From contig NZ_KB913032.1 of assembly GCF_000384215.1 (NCBI RefSeq), forward strand, positions 1,203,021-1,267,020: DNA of 64,000 bases, in the 5' to 3' direction. Positions within the stretch are counted from its first letter, which is position 1. Each line of letters opens with the position of its first letter. This DNA comes from Amycolatopsis alba DSM 44262 (GTDB taxonomy: Bacteria > Actinomycetota > Actinomycetes > Mycobacteriales > Pseudonocardiaceae). Position numbers and translations under genes: made by a program. Below are positions 1 to 9,165 of the stretch, piece by piece. Under the pieces are notes generated by a model. The model saw only the letters and a list, made by a program, of their open reading frames with translations, was not told the origin of the DNA and searched no databases.

Positions 1-1254
1 GCCGTGCCCCTGCGGAAGCTGCCGTACGCGGCCGCGTGGGGTGTCGGCGCTTCGAATTGCTTCGATTTCTTCGGTTCGGACGACACCATCGCCGGGGGTG
101 AGCATTCCCTCGGGCCCGTCGGCGATCTGCGGCTGCATCCGGACCTCGACGCGCTGACCGTGCTCGCCGGGCAACCGGGCTGGGCCTGGGCGCCGGTGAC
201 CAGGCTCGATCAGGAAGGCGAGCCGCATCCGCAGGATTCGCGCGCGCTGCTGGCGACGGCGGTGGACCGGCTCGCCGCGCGCGGGCTCCGGGCGCTGATG
301 AGCTTCGAAATCGAATGGGTGGTCACCACCGCCGACGCACCGGACGATCCGACGTCGGCCACCGCGGGGCCTGCCTACGGCTACGCGAGGCTTTCCGAGC
401 ACGCGGACTATCTGCGTACCCTGGTGTCCACTTTGGACCGACAGGGGGCCGGGGTGGAACAGATCCACCCCGAGTACGCCGACGGCCAGTTCGAACTGTC
501 CGTCGCGGCCGCCGATCCGGTGCGCGCGGCGGACGTCGCCGTCCTGACGAAGGAGACGATCCGCGCGCTCAGCCACCGGCACGGGCTGAAGGCGTCCTTC
601 ACGCCGAAGTTCGCGCCCGACGGCGTCGGGAACGGCGGGCACGCGCATCTGAGCGTCTGGGACGGCGCGCGGGACCTTTTCTCCGGCGGGGAGAGGATTT
701 TCGGGCTCACGCCGCTCGCCGAGTCGTTCAGCGCGGGCATCCTGCGCCGGCTGCCCGCGCTGCTCGCGGTCGGGGCGCCGTCGGTCGTCAGCTATCTGAG
801 GCTGGAGCCGCACCACTGGGCCGGGGTGTACGTGGCGTGGGGGCTGGAGAACCGGGAGACGCCGCTGCGGCTGGTGCGCGGGGCCGCCGGGAACCGGGAC
901 TCGGCGGCGAACCTCGAGGTCAAATGCTTCGACCTGACCGCGAATCCGTATCTGCTGGCCGCCGCCCTGCTGTTCGCCGGGATGGCCGGTGCCGACGAGG
1001 AGGCTTCACTGCCCGAGCCGGTGGACGTGGATCCGGGGTCGCTGACCGACGCCGAACGCGCCGCGCGCGGGATCGAACGGCTGCCTCTGCGGTTGGAGGA
1101 GGCTGTCGCGGCGTTCGAGGCGGACAGGGAACTGGCGGCCGCGTTCGGCGCGCCACTGGCGACGACGATCGTGGACGTGCGGCGGGCCGAGATCGAGCGG
1201 TTCGCGCACGCGAGCGCGAAGGAGATCACCGAGGCACAGCGGTGGCGGCACTGA
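1..1254 (+). CDS. Glutamine synthetase family protein, 5'-truncated by window edge
   Basis: The reading frame is open at base 1, and the family normally has roughly 25-35 more N-terminal residues, so the start is upstream of the window. The visible protein has the GS catalytic fold: the substrate and metal region FEIEWVV (Glu ligand), NGGHAHLSVWD (equivalent of the GS ATP/metal motif) and a C-terminal segment ENRETPLRLVRG where true glutamine synthetases have NRSA-type residues. The altered motif suggests a GlnA3/GlnA4-like gamma-glutamyl ligase acting on an amine other than ammonia; that substrate is inference. The stop codon is the first base of a 27-bp-arm hairpin shared with convergent trpA. 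Confidence 0.85.
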   Translation, partial: AVPLRKLPYAAAWGVGASNCFDFFGSDDTIAGGEHSLGPVGDLRLHPDLDALTVLAGQPGWAWAPVTRLDQEGEPHPQDSRALLATAVDRLAARGLRALMSFEIEWVVTTADAPDDPTSATAGPAYGYARLSEHADYLRTLVSTLDRQGAGVEQIHPEYADGQFELSVAAADPVRAADVAVLTKETIRALSHRHGLKASFTPKFAPDGVGNGGHAHLSVWDGARDLFSGGERIFGLTPLAESFSAGILRRLPALLAVGAPSVVSYLRLEPHHWAGVYVAWGLENRETPLRLVRGAAGNRDSAANLEVKCFDLTANPYLLAAALLFAGMAGADEEASLPEPVDVDPGSLTDAERAARGIERLPLRLEEAVAAFEADRELAAAFGAPLATTIVDVRRAEIERFAHASAKEITEAQRWRH

Positions 1255-1312
1255 AGTACATGAAGGCCCCCTTCCTTGCGCCTAGCGCAAGGAAGGGGGC
1301 CTTCATGTACTT
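1254..1312. terminator. Perfect 27-bp-arm hairpin between GS-like gene and trpA
   Basis: Arms 1254-1280 and 1286-1312 are perfectly complementary around a 5-nt loop (CCTAG). There is no T-run. It fills the whole gap between two convergent genes, so it probably terminates both. Each arm contains GAAGG-ccc-CCTTC, itself able to fold, and the core recurs at 30118-30176. Confidence 0.8.
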
Positions 1313-1313
1313 C

Positions 1314-2105
1314 TCAAGCTGGTGCGACGGCCTTCCGCACGCCCGCGGCCAGTTCGGCCGAGAGCTCGCGTACCGCGTCGACGCCGCTCGCAGCGGCTGT
1401 CACCAGCGCCGAGCCGACGATGACGCCGTCCGCGAACCCGGCGACCTGCGCCGCCTGCTCGCCGGACCGGACGCCGATCCCGACGCCGATCGGCAGTTCC
1501 GTATGCGCGCGGGTCCGCTCGACCAGGTCCTCGGCGTGCACGCCGACCTGGTCACGGGCGCCGGTCACGCCCATCACGGCGGTGGCGTAGACGAAGCCCG
1601 AAGCGGCCGCGACGGTCTTCGCGATCCGCTCCTCCGAGGAGGACGGCGCGACCAGGAAGATCCGGTCGAGGCCGTGCTGCTCGGAGGCGGTCATCCACTC
1701 GTCGGCCTCGTCCGGGATCAGGTCCGGGGTGATCATCCCGAGCCCGCCCGCGGCGGCGAGGTCCCGCGCGAAACGGTCGACGCCGTAGCGGTGCACCGGG
1801 TTCCAATACGTCATCACGACGGCCTTGCCGCCGCGCGCCGACACCGACTCGACGACCTCGAACAGGTGCTTGAGCTTGAAGCCGCCGGAGAGCGCGCTCA
1901 CCGACGCGGCCTGGATGGTCGGGCCGTCCATGACCGGGTCCGAGTAGGGCACGCCCACCTCGACCAGGTCCGCGCCGCCGTCGACCACCGCGGCCAGCAG
2001 GTCCTTCGACCCGTCGACCGTCGGGAAGCCCGCCGGGAGGTAGCCGATCAGCGCGCCGCGCCCCTCGGCCCTGGTCTTCGCGAAGATCTCGTCCAGCGCG
2101 CTCAT
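1314..2105 (-). CDS. trpA: Tryptophan synthase alpha subunit
   Basis: 263 residues, normal length. Cleaves indole-3-glycerol phosphate to indole and glyceraldehyde-3-phosphate within the TrpA2B2 complex. The catalytic Glu and Asp lie in [16 protein letters not shown] (about residues 47-62), and the phosphate-binding loop is near [12 protein letters not shown]. The ATG overlaps the trpB stop as ATGA, so translation is probably coupled. Last gene of the minus-strand trp cluster; transcription likely ends at the hairpin immediately downstream. Confidence 0.97.
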   Translation of the reverse strand: MSALDEIFAKTRAEGRGALIGYLPAGFPTVDGSKDLLAAVVDGGADLVEVGVPYSDPVMDGPTIQAASVSALSGGFKLKHLFEVVESVSARGGKAVVMTYWNPVHRYGVDRFARDLAAAGGLGMITPDLIPDEADEWMTASEQHGLDRIFLVAPSSSEERIAKTVAAASGFVYATAVMGVTGARDQVGVHAEDLVERTRAHTELPIGVGIGVRSGEQAAQVAGFADGVIVGSALVTAAASGVDAVRELSAELAAGVRKAVAPA

Positions 2106-3331
2106 GCGTTCTCCACCAGGCCGAAGTACTTCGCGGCGGTGTCCATGTCCTTGTCGCCGCGACCGGACAGGTTCACGATGATGAGCCCCTCCGGGCCCAG
2201 CTCGCGGCCGAGCACCAGCGCGCCCGCGAGCGCGTGGGCCGACTCGATGGCCGGGATGATGCCTTCGGTGCGCGAAAGCAGCTTGAACGCGTCCATCGCC
2301 TCGGCGTCGGTCACCGGCCGGTACTCGGCGCGGCCGCTGTCCTTGAGCCACGAGTGCTCCGGGCCGACGCCCGGATAGTCGAGGCCCGCGGAGATCGAGT
2401 GCGACTCGACGGTCTGGCCGTCCTCGTCCTGCAGCAGGTACGTCATCGCCCCGTGCAGGTTGCCCGGCGTCCCCTTGGTGAGCGTGGCGCCGTGGCGGTT
2501 GCCCTCGATGCCCTCGCCGCCCGGCTCGAGACCGACCAGGCGCACGGAGGCGTCGTCGATGAAGCCGTGGAAGATGCCGATCGCGTTGGACCCGCCGCCG
2601 ACGCAGGCCGCGACGACGTCCGGAAGGCGTCCGGCCTGCTCCAGGATCTGGGCGCGGGCCTCCTCGCCGATGATCTTGTGGAAGTTCCGCACCATCATCG
2701 GGAACGGGTACGGCCCCGCCGCGGTGCCGAACAGGTAGTGCGTGTCCTCGGCGTTGGTGACCCAGTCGCGCAGCGCCTCGTTGATCGCGTCCTTGAGCGT
2801 GCGCGAACCGGTCTTCACCGGGACGACCTCGGCGCCGAGCAGTTTCATGCGGGCGACGTTCAGCGCCTGCCGCTCGGTGTCGACCTCGCCCATGTAGACG
2901 ACGCATTCCAGGTCCAGCAGCGCGCAGGCGGTGGCGGTGGCCACGCCGTGCTGTCCGGCCCCGGTCTCGGCGATGACCCGCTTCTTGCCCATCCGCTTGG
3001 TGAGCAGCGCCTGGCCCAGCACGTTGTTGATCTTGTGCGAACCGGTGTGGTTCAGATCCTCGCGCTTGAGGAAGATCCGGGCGCCGCCGGCGTGCTCACC
3101 GAAGCGCTTGGCCTCGGTGAGCAGCGACGGACGGCCGGCGTAATCGCGAAGCAGGCGGCGGAACTCGTTGAGGAAGTCCGGGTCGGTCCGCGCCTTGTCG
3201 TACTCGGCCGCGACCTCGTCGACGACGCCGATCAAAGCCTCGGGCATGAACCGGCCGCCGTAGGGGCCGTAGTAGCCCCTGCCGTCCGGGTCGTGCTCGC
3301 CGTGCGGTGTTTCGGTGTACTCGACGCTCAT
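2102..3331 (-). CDS. trpB: Tryptophan synthase beta subunit
   Basis: 409 residues from the ATG at 3331, which overlaps the trpC stop (ATGA). A GTG at 3349 would add six residues but loses the coupling arrangement seen through the operon. PLP-dependent condensation of indole with serine. Visible are the PLP lysine in HTGSHKINN, the catalytic ETGAGQHG segment and the PLP-phosphate loop GGGSNA. Forms a complex with TrpA encoded directly downstream. Confidence 0.97.
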   Translation of the reverse strand: MSVEYTETPHGEHDPDGRGYYGPYGGRFMPEALIGVVDEVAAEYDKARTDPDFLNEFRRLLRDYAGRPSLLTEAKRFGEHAGGARIFLKREDLNHTGSHKINNVLGQALLTKRMGKKRVIAETGAGQHGVATATACALLDLECVVYMGEVDTERQALNVARMKLLGAEVVPVKTGSRTLKDAINEALRDWVTNAEDTHYLFGTAAGPYPFPMMVRNFHKIIGEEARAQILEQAGRLPDVVAACVGGGSNAIGIFHGFIDDASVRLVGLEPGGEGIEGNRHGATLTKGTPGNLHGAMTYLLQDEDGQTVESHSISAGLDYPGVGPEHSWLKDSGRAEYRPVTDAEAMDAFKLLSRTEGIIPAIESAHALAGALVLGRELGPEGLIIVNLSGRGDKDMDTAAKYFGLVENA

Positions 3332-4137
3332 CGGGAAGGCCTCGGGCACGCGGGGTGCGAACCGGCGGTGACCAGCTTGACCAGGGCACCCTTCGGGTCA
3401 CCGGACGCGACGAGCCCTTCGCCGACGAGGACGGCGTCGGCGCCGTGGCCCGCGTAGGACATCAGGTCGCCCGGACCGCGGACACCGGACTCGGCGATCT
3501 TGAAGACGTCCATCGGCAGACCGGGGGCCAGCCGCGAGAAGACGTCCCTGTCGACCTCGAGGGTGTGCAGGTTCCGGGCGTTGACGCCGATCACCTTCGC
3601 GCCGGCTTCGAGGGCCTTGTCGGCCTCTTCGGCGTTGTGGATCTCGACCAGCGCCGTCATCCCGAGGGATTCGACCCGGTCCAGCAACGCGATCAGGGCG
3701 TTCTGCTCCAGCGCCGCCACGATCAGCAGGACCATGTCCGCGCCGTGCAGCCGCGCCTCGTGGACCTGGTACGGGCTGACGATGAAGTCCTTGCGCAGCA
3801 CCGGGATGTCCACCGCCGCGCGGACCGCGTCGAGGTCGGCGAGCGAACCGCCGAACCGCCGCTGCTCGGTCAGCACGCTGATGACCCTGGCCCCGCCGTC
3901 GGCGTAGTCCTTGGCCAGCGCGGCCGGATCCGGGATCTCGGCCAGATCGCCCTTGGACGGGCTGCGCCGCTTCACCTCGGCGATGACGCCGATACCCGAC
4001 TCGCGCAGGGCCGCGAGCACGTCACGGGGAGGCGCGACCTGGGTCGCGCGCTTCTTCAGTTCGTCGAACGGCAGAACCGCCTCGCGTTCGGCGAGATCGG
4101 CACGGACGCCGGCGACGATGTCTTCGAGGACGCTCAC
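3328..4137 (-). CDS. trpC: Indole-3-glycerol phosphate synthase
   Basis: 269 residues, a TIM barrel with the family motifs [13 protein letters not shown] (catalytic Lys), VLRKDFI and the phosphate-binding [14 protein letters not shown] segment near the C-terminus ([10 protein letters not shown]). It ring-closes CdRP to indole-3-glycerol phosphate. The GTG start overlaps the stop of an 18-codon ORF just upstream (GTGA) and the stop overlaps the trpB start. Not fused to TrpF; PriA at 19517 should supply that activity. Confidence 0.95.
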   Translation of the reverse strand: MSVLEDIVAGVRADLAEREAVLPFDELKKRATQVAPPRDVLAALRESGIGVIAEVKRRSPSKGDLAEIPDPAALAKDYADGGARVISVLTEQRRFGGSLADLDAVRAAVDIPVLRKDFIVSPYQVHEARLHGADMVLLIVAALEQNALIALLDRVESLGMTALVEIHNAEEADKALEAGAKVIGVNARNLHTLEVDRDVFSRLAPGLPMDVFKIAESGVRGPGDLMSYAGHGADAVLVGEGLVASGDPKGALVKLVTAGSHPACPRPSR

Positions 4138-4190
4138 CGGAGTCCCTCACCGGCTGTCGTACTCACGGATTCCTTCGCAAGGTCGCTCAC
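4134..4190 (-). CDS. 18-residue ORF coupled to trpC start
   Basis: GTG at 4190 follows a purine-rich GGGAAGGGGAAGG stretch and encodes [18 protein letters not shown] before a TGA that overlaps the trpC GTG. It has no Trp codons, so it is not a classic attenuator peptide. It could deliver ribosomes to trpC by coupling, or it could be chance. Evidence is the ribosome-binding-site-like sequence and the exact GTGA overlap only. Confidence 0.35.
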   Translation of the reverse strand: MSDLAKESVSTTAGEGLR

Positions 4191-4329
4191 AAAAACCTTC
4201 CCCTTCCCGCCGAAACGATGCTAACCCCCGCACGGATACGGTCTGGTTCCGGGTATGTCCGTTACTCCGAATGCCAACCGTGTCATCTTTGCCGGGAAAG
4301 ATCCCCGAAACCCGCGAAATCCGTCGCCG
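4191..4329 (-). promoter_or_regulatory. Possible internal trpCBA promoter region
   Basis: The 139 bp between the membrane-protein stop and the trpC leader ORF are less G+C-rich than the genes. On the minus strand they contain TAGCAT (4223-4218), a fair -10 hexamer. No convincing -35 was seen. A separate promoter for trpCBA is possible; otherwise the gap is read through from trpE. Confidence 0.3.
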
Positions 4330-4947
4330 TCACCGGGTCGCGGTGGGATCTTCGCCTTCCGACAGCGCCTCCCACAGCTCGGTCTCCGGATCCTTGGCGG
4401 CCCGCTTCTTCGCGCCCGGCGCCGCGTACTTCGCGCCGAGGCGTGGCATCCGGCCCGCGCCCTTGATGGCTGCCAACCCGCCCGCGGCCACGAGAATTCC
4501 CCCGAGGATCGCGAGCCCGCGTGCTCCCAGCATCTGGGCCACGGGCAGGCCGTCGGCGAAGCCGGTGAACGGGCCGTCCGCCACGCCGATCCACACCGCG
4601 GCGGCACCGGCCACGGCGAGTACCACTCCGAGTACCCGGCGTGGCCAGCCGCCGGTGGCGATCAGCCCCGCCGTGCCGGCGAGCGCCAGCAGCGCGAGCG
4701 GAATCAGCGCGATCGCCCGCGTTGAACCGATTTCCGTGTACACAATGGTGCCGCGCACCCCGCCGTCGCGGAACTCCGCGAACCACACGAGCTGCGAGGA
4801 ACCCCACAGCGCGACCGCGCCCAGCAGCAGACCCACCACGGCGATCCACAGTGGACGCTTGGCCTTCTTCGCCGCCGGGGCGGTGGTTTCCGGGGCCTCG
4901 CTTTCCGCGGCTTCGCTTTCCGGGGCTTCAGACACGAGTGCTGTCAC
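4330..4947 (-). CDS. Trp biosynthesis-associated membrane protein
   Basis: 205 residues. N-terminal Glu/Ala/Pro-rich cytosolic tail (about 1-30), then four hydrophobic segments (about 34-52, 80-97, 104-122, 142-160) and a basic then acidic C-terminal tail. Composition, topology and position between trpE and trpC match the actinobacterial Trp-operon-associated membrane protein family (TIGR02234). Molecular function is not established; a role in Trp transport or regulation is often assumed. The GTG start at 4947 overlaps the trpE 3' end by 20 bp. Confidence 0.85.
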   Translation of the reverse strand: MTALVSEAPESEAAESEAPETTAPAAKKAKRPLWIAVVGLLLGAVALWGSSQLVWFAEFRDGGVRGTIVYTEIGSTRAIALIPLALLALAGTAGLIATGGWPRRVLGVVLAVAGAAAVWIGVADGPFTGFADGLPVAQMLGARGLAILGGILVAAGGLAAIKGAGRMPRLGAKYAAPGAKKRAAKDPETELWEALSEGEDPTATR

Positions 4948-6490
4948 CCGCCAGGTCGAGTTCGTCCGCCGCGATCATCGTCTGTGCCGCCGCGACGGCG
5001 GACAGCACGGTGCGGGCCTTGTTGAGCGACTCGTTGTCCTCGTAATCGGCGACCGAATCGGCGACGACTCCCCCGCCCGCCTGGACGTACGCGGTGCCGT
5101 CCTTCATCAGCGCGGTGCGGATCGCGATCGCGGTGTCGGCGTCCCCGGCGAAGTCGAGATAACCGACGACGCCGCCGTAGAGCGCCCTGCGGGTCGGCTC
5201 CAGCTCCTCGATCAGCTGCATCGCGCGGACCTTCGGCGCGCCCGAGAGCGTCCCGGCCGGGAAACAGGCGGTGACGGCGTCGAAGGCCGTCTTGTCGTCG
5301 AGGAGTTCGCCGGTGACCGTCGAGACGATGTGCATGACGTGGCTGTAGCGCTCGACGTCGAAGAAGTCGACGACGCGCACGGTGCCGGGCTTGCAGACCT
5401 TGCCGAGGTCGTTGCGGCCGAGGTCGACGAGCATCAGGTGCTCGGCGCGCTCCTTCTCGTCCGCGAGCAGGTCCTTGGCCAGCTGCGCGTCCTCTTCCGG
5501 GTCGGCGCCGCGCCACCGGGTGCCCGCGATGGGATGCGTGGTCGCGCGGCCGTCCCGCACGGTGACCAGCGATTCCGGGCTGGATCCGACGATGTCGAAG
5601 CCGTCCAGGCGCAGCAGGTACATGTACGGGCTCGGGTTGGACGTGCGCAGCACGCGGTAGACGTCCAGCGCGTCGGCCCGCGTCTCGATCTCGAAGCGTT
5701 GCGACGGCACGATCTGGAACGCTTCGCCCGCCTTGATCGCCTCGACGGCCTTCTCCACGGCCGCGTGGAAGTCCGGCTTGGAGCGGCGGCGCGTGAACTC
5801 GGGCGCGGGGCGGTCGAAGACGGCGGCCGTGGCCGGGGCCGCGACGTGCAGCTGCTTGGTCATCGCGTTGAGGCGCCCGACGGCGTCGTCGTACGCGGCG
5901 TCGACCCGCTCGGGCGAGTCGTCCCAGTTGACCGCGTTGGCGATCAGCGTGACCGTGCCTTCGTGGTGGTCGAAGGCGGCCAGGTCGGTCGCCAGGAGCA
6001 TGGTGAGCTCGGGGATGTCGAGATCGCGCTCGGCGAGTTCGGGGAGCCGTTCGAGCCAGCGGACGGCGTCGTAGCCGATGTAGCCGACCATCCCGCCGGT
6101 GAGCGGCGGCATCCCCGGCAGCTGCTCGGTGTGGAGCGCGGCGACGGTCTCGCGCAGCACGGTGAGCGGGTCGCCCTCGGTGGGCAGGCCGACCGGCGGG
6201 GTGCCGGTCCAGACGGCCTCGCCGTCACGCACGGTCAACGCGGCGGGGCTGTGGACACCGATGAACGACCATCGGCTCCAGGAAGCGCCGTTCTCCGCCG
6301 ATTCGAACAGGAACGTCCCCGGCCGGTCGGCGGCGAGCTTGCGGTAGACCCCGATGGGGGTCTCACCGTCGGCGAGCACGCGACGGACAACGGGGATGAC
6401 GCGACGGCCCTCGGCGAGCGCGCGGAACTCGTCGCGCGAAGGGCTGACCGAGCCGAGCCCCGACGGGCTGGCGTTTGCGGCGCTGACCAT
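4928..6490 (-). CDS. trpE: Anthranilate synthase component I
   Basis: About 520 residues from ATG 6490. Converts chorismate to anthranilate using ammonia or glutamine via TrpG, which is not in this window. Visible chorismate-binding-enzyme motifs: [52 protein letters not shown]. The start was chosen because it precedes the conserved N-terminus and has CACAAT seven bases upstream, compatible with a leaderless start; in-frame starts at 6499 and 6544 are less likely. First gene of the trp cluster; divergent from a TetR gene. Confidence 0.95.
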   Translation of the reverse strand: MVSAANASPSGLGSVSPSRDEFRALAEGRRVIPVVRRVLADGETPIGVYRKLAADRPGTFLFESAENGASWSRWSFIGVHSPAALTVRDGEAVWTGTPPVGLPTEGDPLTVLRETVAALHTEQLPGMPPLTGGMVGYIGYDAVRWLERLPELAERDLDIPELTMLLATDLAAFDHHEGTVTLIANAVNWDDSPERVDAAYDDAVGRLNAMTKQLHVAAPATAAVFDRPAPEFTRRRSKPDFHAAVEKAVEAIKAGEAFQIVPSQRFEIETRADALDVYRVLRTSNPSPYMYLLRLDGFDIVGSSPESLVTVRDGRATTHPIAGTRWRGADPEEDAQLAKDLLADEKERAEHLMLVDLGRNDLGKVCKPGTVRVVDFFDVERYSHVMHIVSTVTGELLDDKTAFDAVTACFPAGTLSGAPKVRAMQLIEELEPTRRALYGGVVGYLDFAGDADTAIAIRTALMKDGTAYVQAGGGVVADSVADYEDNESLNKARTVLSAVAAAQTMIAADELDLAGDSTRV

Positions 6491-6536
6491 GTCTCTCATT
6501 GTGCTGCAACGACCTGACGGCCGGGGACCGGGGGAT

Positions 6537-6558
6537 GAATTCAAGGATTGTTGAATTC
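6537..6558. promoter_or_regulatory. Candidate TetR operator (8-bp inverted repeat)
   Basis: GAATTCAA (6537-6544), six-base spacer, TTGAATTC (6551-6558): perfect inverted repeat in the trpE/tetR divergent gap. The right half-site contains TTGAAT, the probable -35 of the tetR promoter, so a bound repressor would block that promoter. Confidence 0.6.
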
Positions 6559-6579
6559 TGCGCCGGGTCCGTTCATGAT
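6551..6579 (+). promoter_or_regulatory. Promoter of tetR-like gene, leaderless
   Basis: TTGAAT (6551-6556), 17-bp spacer, CATGAT (6574-6579), with the ATG six bases later at 6586. The transcript would start at or next to the start codon. The -35 lies inside the inverted repeat 6537-6558. Confidence 0.5.
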
Positions 6580-6585
6580 GACGCC

Positions 6586-7191
6586 ATGGCTGGTGAAGAG
6601 ACTACCGTCCGCCGCCGGGGACGGCGGCCCGGCGGGCAGGACACCCGCACCGCGCTGATCGAAGCGGCGCGCGCGGTGTTCGGCGAGAGCGGCTTCGACG
6701 GCGCAACAGTGCGCGTGATCGCGACCCGCGCCGGGGTCGACGCGGCGATGGTCAACCACTGGTTCGGCAGCAAGGAAGGGCTGTTCGCGCAGGCCGTGCT
6801 GAAACTGCCGTTCGACCCGCACGAACTGCTCGCGGAGCTTCGTGACGGGCCCGACGACGAGTTCGGCCGCCGGATCGTGCGGACCTTCCTCACCCGCTGG
6901 GACGGCGCGGGCGGCGAGGTGTTCCAGGCGCTCGTCCGCAGTGTCGCCGGGCACGAGCAGGCCGCGCTGGTGCTGCGCGGCTTCTTCCAGAACTTCTTCA
7001 CGAGGATCATCAAGGACATCGGCTCGGACCGCGCCGAACTGCGGACGTCGCTCTGCGCGTCGCAGCTGGTCGGGATGGGGCTGGTGCGGTACGTGGCGAA
7101 GTTCGAACCGATGGCGACAAGCGAGATCGAGCCGCTGGTGACCGCGATCGCGCCGACGGTGCAGCGGTACCTGACCGGGGACATCGACTGA
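6586..7191 (+). CDS. TetR/AcrR family transcriptional regulator
   Basis: 201 residues. N-terminal TetR helix-turn-helix (about 18-65: [38 protein letters not shown]), C-terminal all-helical ligand-binding domain. Start at ATG 6586 chosen because it follows a good -10 by six bases and gives the usual short basic N-terminus. It closely resembles the TetR at 10353, especially around the HTH and the PxDPxEL and QRYLTGD/QYYLTDG segments, so the two look like paralogues. Probably autoregulatory through 6537-6558; control of trpE from the same site is possible. Ligand unknown. Confidence 0.9.
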   Translation: MAGEETTVRRRGRRPGGQDTRTALIEAARAVFGESGFDGATVRVIATRAGVDAAMVNHWFGSKEGLFAQAVLKLPFDPHELLAELRDGPDDEFGRRIVRTFLTRWDGAGGEVFQALVRSVAGHEQAALVLRGFFQNFFTRIIKDIGSDRAELRTSLCASQLVGMGLVRYVAKFEPMATSEIEPLVTAIAPTVQRYLTGDID

Positions 7192-7296
7192 CCCAGCCCA
7201 GCCCCCTCTCGCTCGCCTGAGGTACATGTGTGGCGAACGCCAGGCCCGCGACAGACCACCGGTACTTTCGCGTGACCGAGTGGACGTCACGTGTGA
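7192..7296. repeat. Intergenic repeat-rich DNA after tetR
   Basis: The gap before the convergent membrane-protein frame holds a CTGAGGTAC sequence resembling part of the 54-bp repeats at 17204 and 18707, and the start of the 21-bp repeat cluster. No gene is seen in it. Confidence 0.4.
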
Positions 7297-7397
7297 TCAG
7301 ACGGACGACACGCGCGCGGCCGGGTCCCACCGCGTGTCGTCCGTCCAGTCACGCGAGTCGTCCATCCAGTCACGTGTGCCGTCCACGCAATCACGCG
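7269..7397. repeat. Inverted cluster of 21-bp tandem repeats, copy 1
   Basis: Two reverse-oriented units (7269-7289, 7290-7310), a G+C-rich 24-bp centre, then three forward units (7335-7355, 7356-7376, 7377-7397). A forward unit reads about TGTCGTCC followed by rCCAGTCACGCG. The units are contiguous with no spacers, and the two halves could form a long imperfect cruciform. The same architecture occurs at 17268-18685. The forward units fall inside the 3' end of the minus-strand frame 7297-7893, where 21 bp equals seven codons. Confidence 0.75.
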
Positions 7398-7893
7398 AAA
7401 CCGCCCGACTGGAGATTCCTTGGACGAGCGCGGCGATCTCGAAGGTAGTGAAGGGGGCCTTCACTACCTTCAGGGTAGGCAAGGAGGCCTTCACACCACG
7501 CGGCGAAAGCCGCGATCGTGGAGGAACGACAAGAATCGTGATGTTCGCCGCGAGTTCGTAGTCCTCCCGCGGATGGTCCGGCATCGCGAGAAACTTGTAG
7601 CCGTCTTCGAAATACAGGTCGATCTTCGGGAACGGCCGGCCCGGCCGCACCGTCGCCGTCGCCTCACGCAAGCCGGTCCTCGTTGCCGAGCGATACCGTT
7701 CGCTCCAGAGCCAGGCGGCGTACGAGGACGCCGGAAAGCCTAAGAAGGCCACCAAGGACAACGGGACCAGCACTTCGTAGCCGGACTTGTCAGCGGCTAT
7801 CTGGCAGAGGACGAAGAAAGCCAACCAGAACACCGTCAAAGCTATCGCCCTGTTCTCGAACCGCGACAGTTTCCAGATCAGCGGGGTGGCCAC
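7297..7893 (-). CDS. Two-TM membrane protein with repeat-encoded C-terminus
   Basis: 198 residues. Two hydrophobic segments (about 15-33 and 40-62) precede a soluble region to about residue 135 (IDLYFEDGYKFLAMPDHP). The last 55 or so residues are translated from intergenic repeat DNA: KVVKAPFTTFE from the hairpin at 7441-7471, then heptads RDCVDGT, RDWMDDS and RDWTDDT from the 21-bp repeats. The native C-terminus was probably lost when repeats spread into the gene's end, or the stop codon was lost. No function recognised. The first 130 residues look like a genuine gene. Confidence 0.55.
   Translation of the reverse strand: MATPLIWKLSRFENRAIALTVFWLAFFVLCQIAADKSGYEVLVPLSLVAFLGFPASSYAAWLWSERYRSATRTGLREATATVRPGRPFPKIDLYFEDGYKFLAMPDHPREDYELAANITILVVPPRSRLSPRGVKASLPTLKVVKAPFTTFEIAALVQGISSRAVSRDCVDGTRDWMDDSRDWTDDTRWDPAARVSSV
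7441..7471. repeat. 14-bp-arm hairpin inside gene 3' end
   Basis: GAAGGTAGTGAAGG (7441-7454), GGG loop, CCTTCACTACCTTC (7458-7471), perfect. It has the GAAGG...CCTTC core found in hairpins at 1254, 18971 and 30118, which lie between convergent genes. Here it lies within the frame 7297-7893, supporting the view that the true gene end is upstream of it. Confidence 0.65.
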
Positions 7894-8130
7894 TTCTTCG
7901 TGTACCGTCTGCGCGGCAACGCTTTGACGACGTCGACATCCGCGGTGGACAACGGCAGCCCGGCGACGTGCCGACGTCGCCTCGGACGGCCGCTCTCAGC
8001 CGATCTTCTCTTCCCTCGCCCCGGTTTCATCCGCTGAGGTTACCGAGCAACCACTGCTTTCCTCAGACGACGAGTTCCATCTCGCTCCGAGGCAACCGCG
8101 AGCGCTCGCCGGGCGTTCAAGTGAGCAGGG
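7894..8130. other. Gene-poor 237-bp stretch
   Basis: Lies between the membrane-protein start and the remnant gene. No frame with convincing composition, ribosome-binding site or known motif was seen on either strand. Confidence 0.4.
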
Positions 8131-8373
8131 TCAAGGATCCGTCCGTACCGGGACCGGGTAGCAGGTCTCGGTACGGCCGAGCATGAACAGCACTGTCCGG
8201 TTCTGCCCCTCGCCACCGATCCACACCGGGACCTCCGCCTTCCCGGCGAACCGGTGGCCGTTGCGGAAAGACATCTGCAACCCCCGCAGCGTGACCTGTT
8301 CGCCGTCGGGGAACCGCACGTCGCAAACCGCGGCCTCGTGCTCCTCGATCTCCAGGCCGTAGTCCGGCCGCAC
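8131..8373 (-). pseudogene. Remnant of a hypothetical protein gene, 5'-truncated
   Basis: 80 residues from a GTG at 8373. The frame stays open upstream for about 22 further plausible residues (ending RRGFVT) before a stop but offers no start codon there. The layout of that region, an arginine-rich linker then an acidic beta-rich domain, loosely resembles the post-membrane part of the 7297-7893 product, so this may be a copy that lost its membrane segments. It could also be a short real gene starting at 8373. Function unknown. Confidence 0.4.
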
Positions 8374-8443
8374 GGTGACGAACCCTCGGCGCCAGCCTGC
8401 CGCCGCCCGCGAAGAGGTTTCCGGGATACGGCCGAGGTCCCGC

Positions 8444-8806
8444 TCAGCCCGCGATCAGCACCGCGATCAACGCCAGCGTGCCTGGGACCACCTGCACGAA
8501 GAAGATCCGCTTGCTCGCCGTCGCCGTCCCGTAGAGCCCGGCCACGATCACGCAGGCGAGACCGAAGATCTTGAATTGCCAGGCCGTGCTTCCGGTCGCG
8601 ATCAGCCCCCAGATCAGCGCGGCCGCGAGGAAACCGTTGTACAGCCCCTGATTCGCCGCGAGCGGCGCGCTCTCCTTCGCGAACTCCTCGCTGGTGCCGA
8701 AGGCGGCTCGGGCGCGCGGGGTCGTCCACAGGAACATTTCGAGCACGACGATGTACAGGTGGATCAGCGCGACGATGCCGACCAGGACGTTGGCGACGAC
8801 ATTCAC
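8444..8806 (-). CDS. DUF1304 family membrane protein
   Basis: 120 residues, four hydrophobic segments (about 3-23, 50-70, 77-95, 103-120). The layout with [14 protein letters not shown] near the N-terminus and [17 protein letters not shown] in the middle is typical of the DUF1304 membrane protein family. The GTG start at 8806 overlaps the hisI stop as GTGA, so it is probably co-translated with hisI. No role established for the family. Confidence 0.8.
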   Translation of the reverse strand: MNVVANVLVGIVALIHLYIVVLEMFLWTTPRARAAFGTSEEFAKESAPLAANQGLYNGFLAAALIWGLIATGSTAWQFKIFGLACVIVAGLYGTATASKRIFFVQVVPGTLALIAVLIAG

Positions 8807-9165
8807 GGGTTCTCGCTCTCGTCGGCCAGCAGCAGCCGTTCGTCGGTGTCGAAGCAGGTGTGCGTGCCGGTGTGACAGGCGGGGCCGGTCTGGTCGACGC
8901 GCAGCAGGACGGTATCGCCGTCGCAGTCGATCCGCACCTCGCGCACGTGCTGGACGTGGCCGGAGGTCTCGCCCTTGGCCCACAGTTCCTTGCGGCTGCG
9001 CGAATAGTAGGTCCCGCGCCGGGTCGTGAGCGTGCGCTCGAGCGCTTCGTCGTTCATCCACGCCATCATCAGGACGTCCGACGTGGAGTGTTCGACGACG
9101 ACGGCGGCGATCAGCCCGTCGGCGTTGCGCTTCAAGCGATCCGAGAGGGCGGGGTCAAGCGTCAT
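8803..9165 (-). CDS. hisI: Phosphoribosyl-AMP cyclohydrolase
   Basis: 120 residues, stand-alone cyclohydrolase without a fused HisE domain, as usual in actinobacteria. Opens the adenine ring of PR-AMP in histidine synthesis. Motifs [32 protein letters not shown], the metal-binding Asp cluster in [11 protein letters not shown] and the zinc cysteines in CHTGTHTCF are all present. Its start overlaps the preceding membrane-protein gene by 11 bp. Confidence 0.96.
   Translation of the reverse strand: MTLDPALSDRLKRNADGLIAAVVVEHSTSDVLMMAWMNDEALERTLTTRRGTYYSRSRKELWAKGETSGHVQHVREVRIDCDGDTVLLRVDQTGPACHTGTHTCFDTDERLLLADESENP

Noticed and set aside
1..1254. Calling the first gene glnA (main glutamine synthetase)
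   Set aside because: C-terminal NRSA-type motif is changed to NRET and overall length and motifs fit GlnA-like paralogues.
6491..6585. trpE leader peptide and attenuator
   Set aside because: No Trp-codon-rich short frame and no alternating stems; the start looks leaderless.
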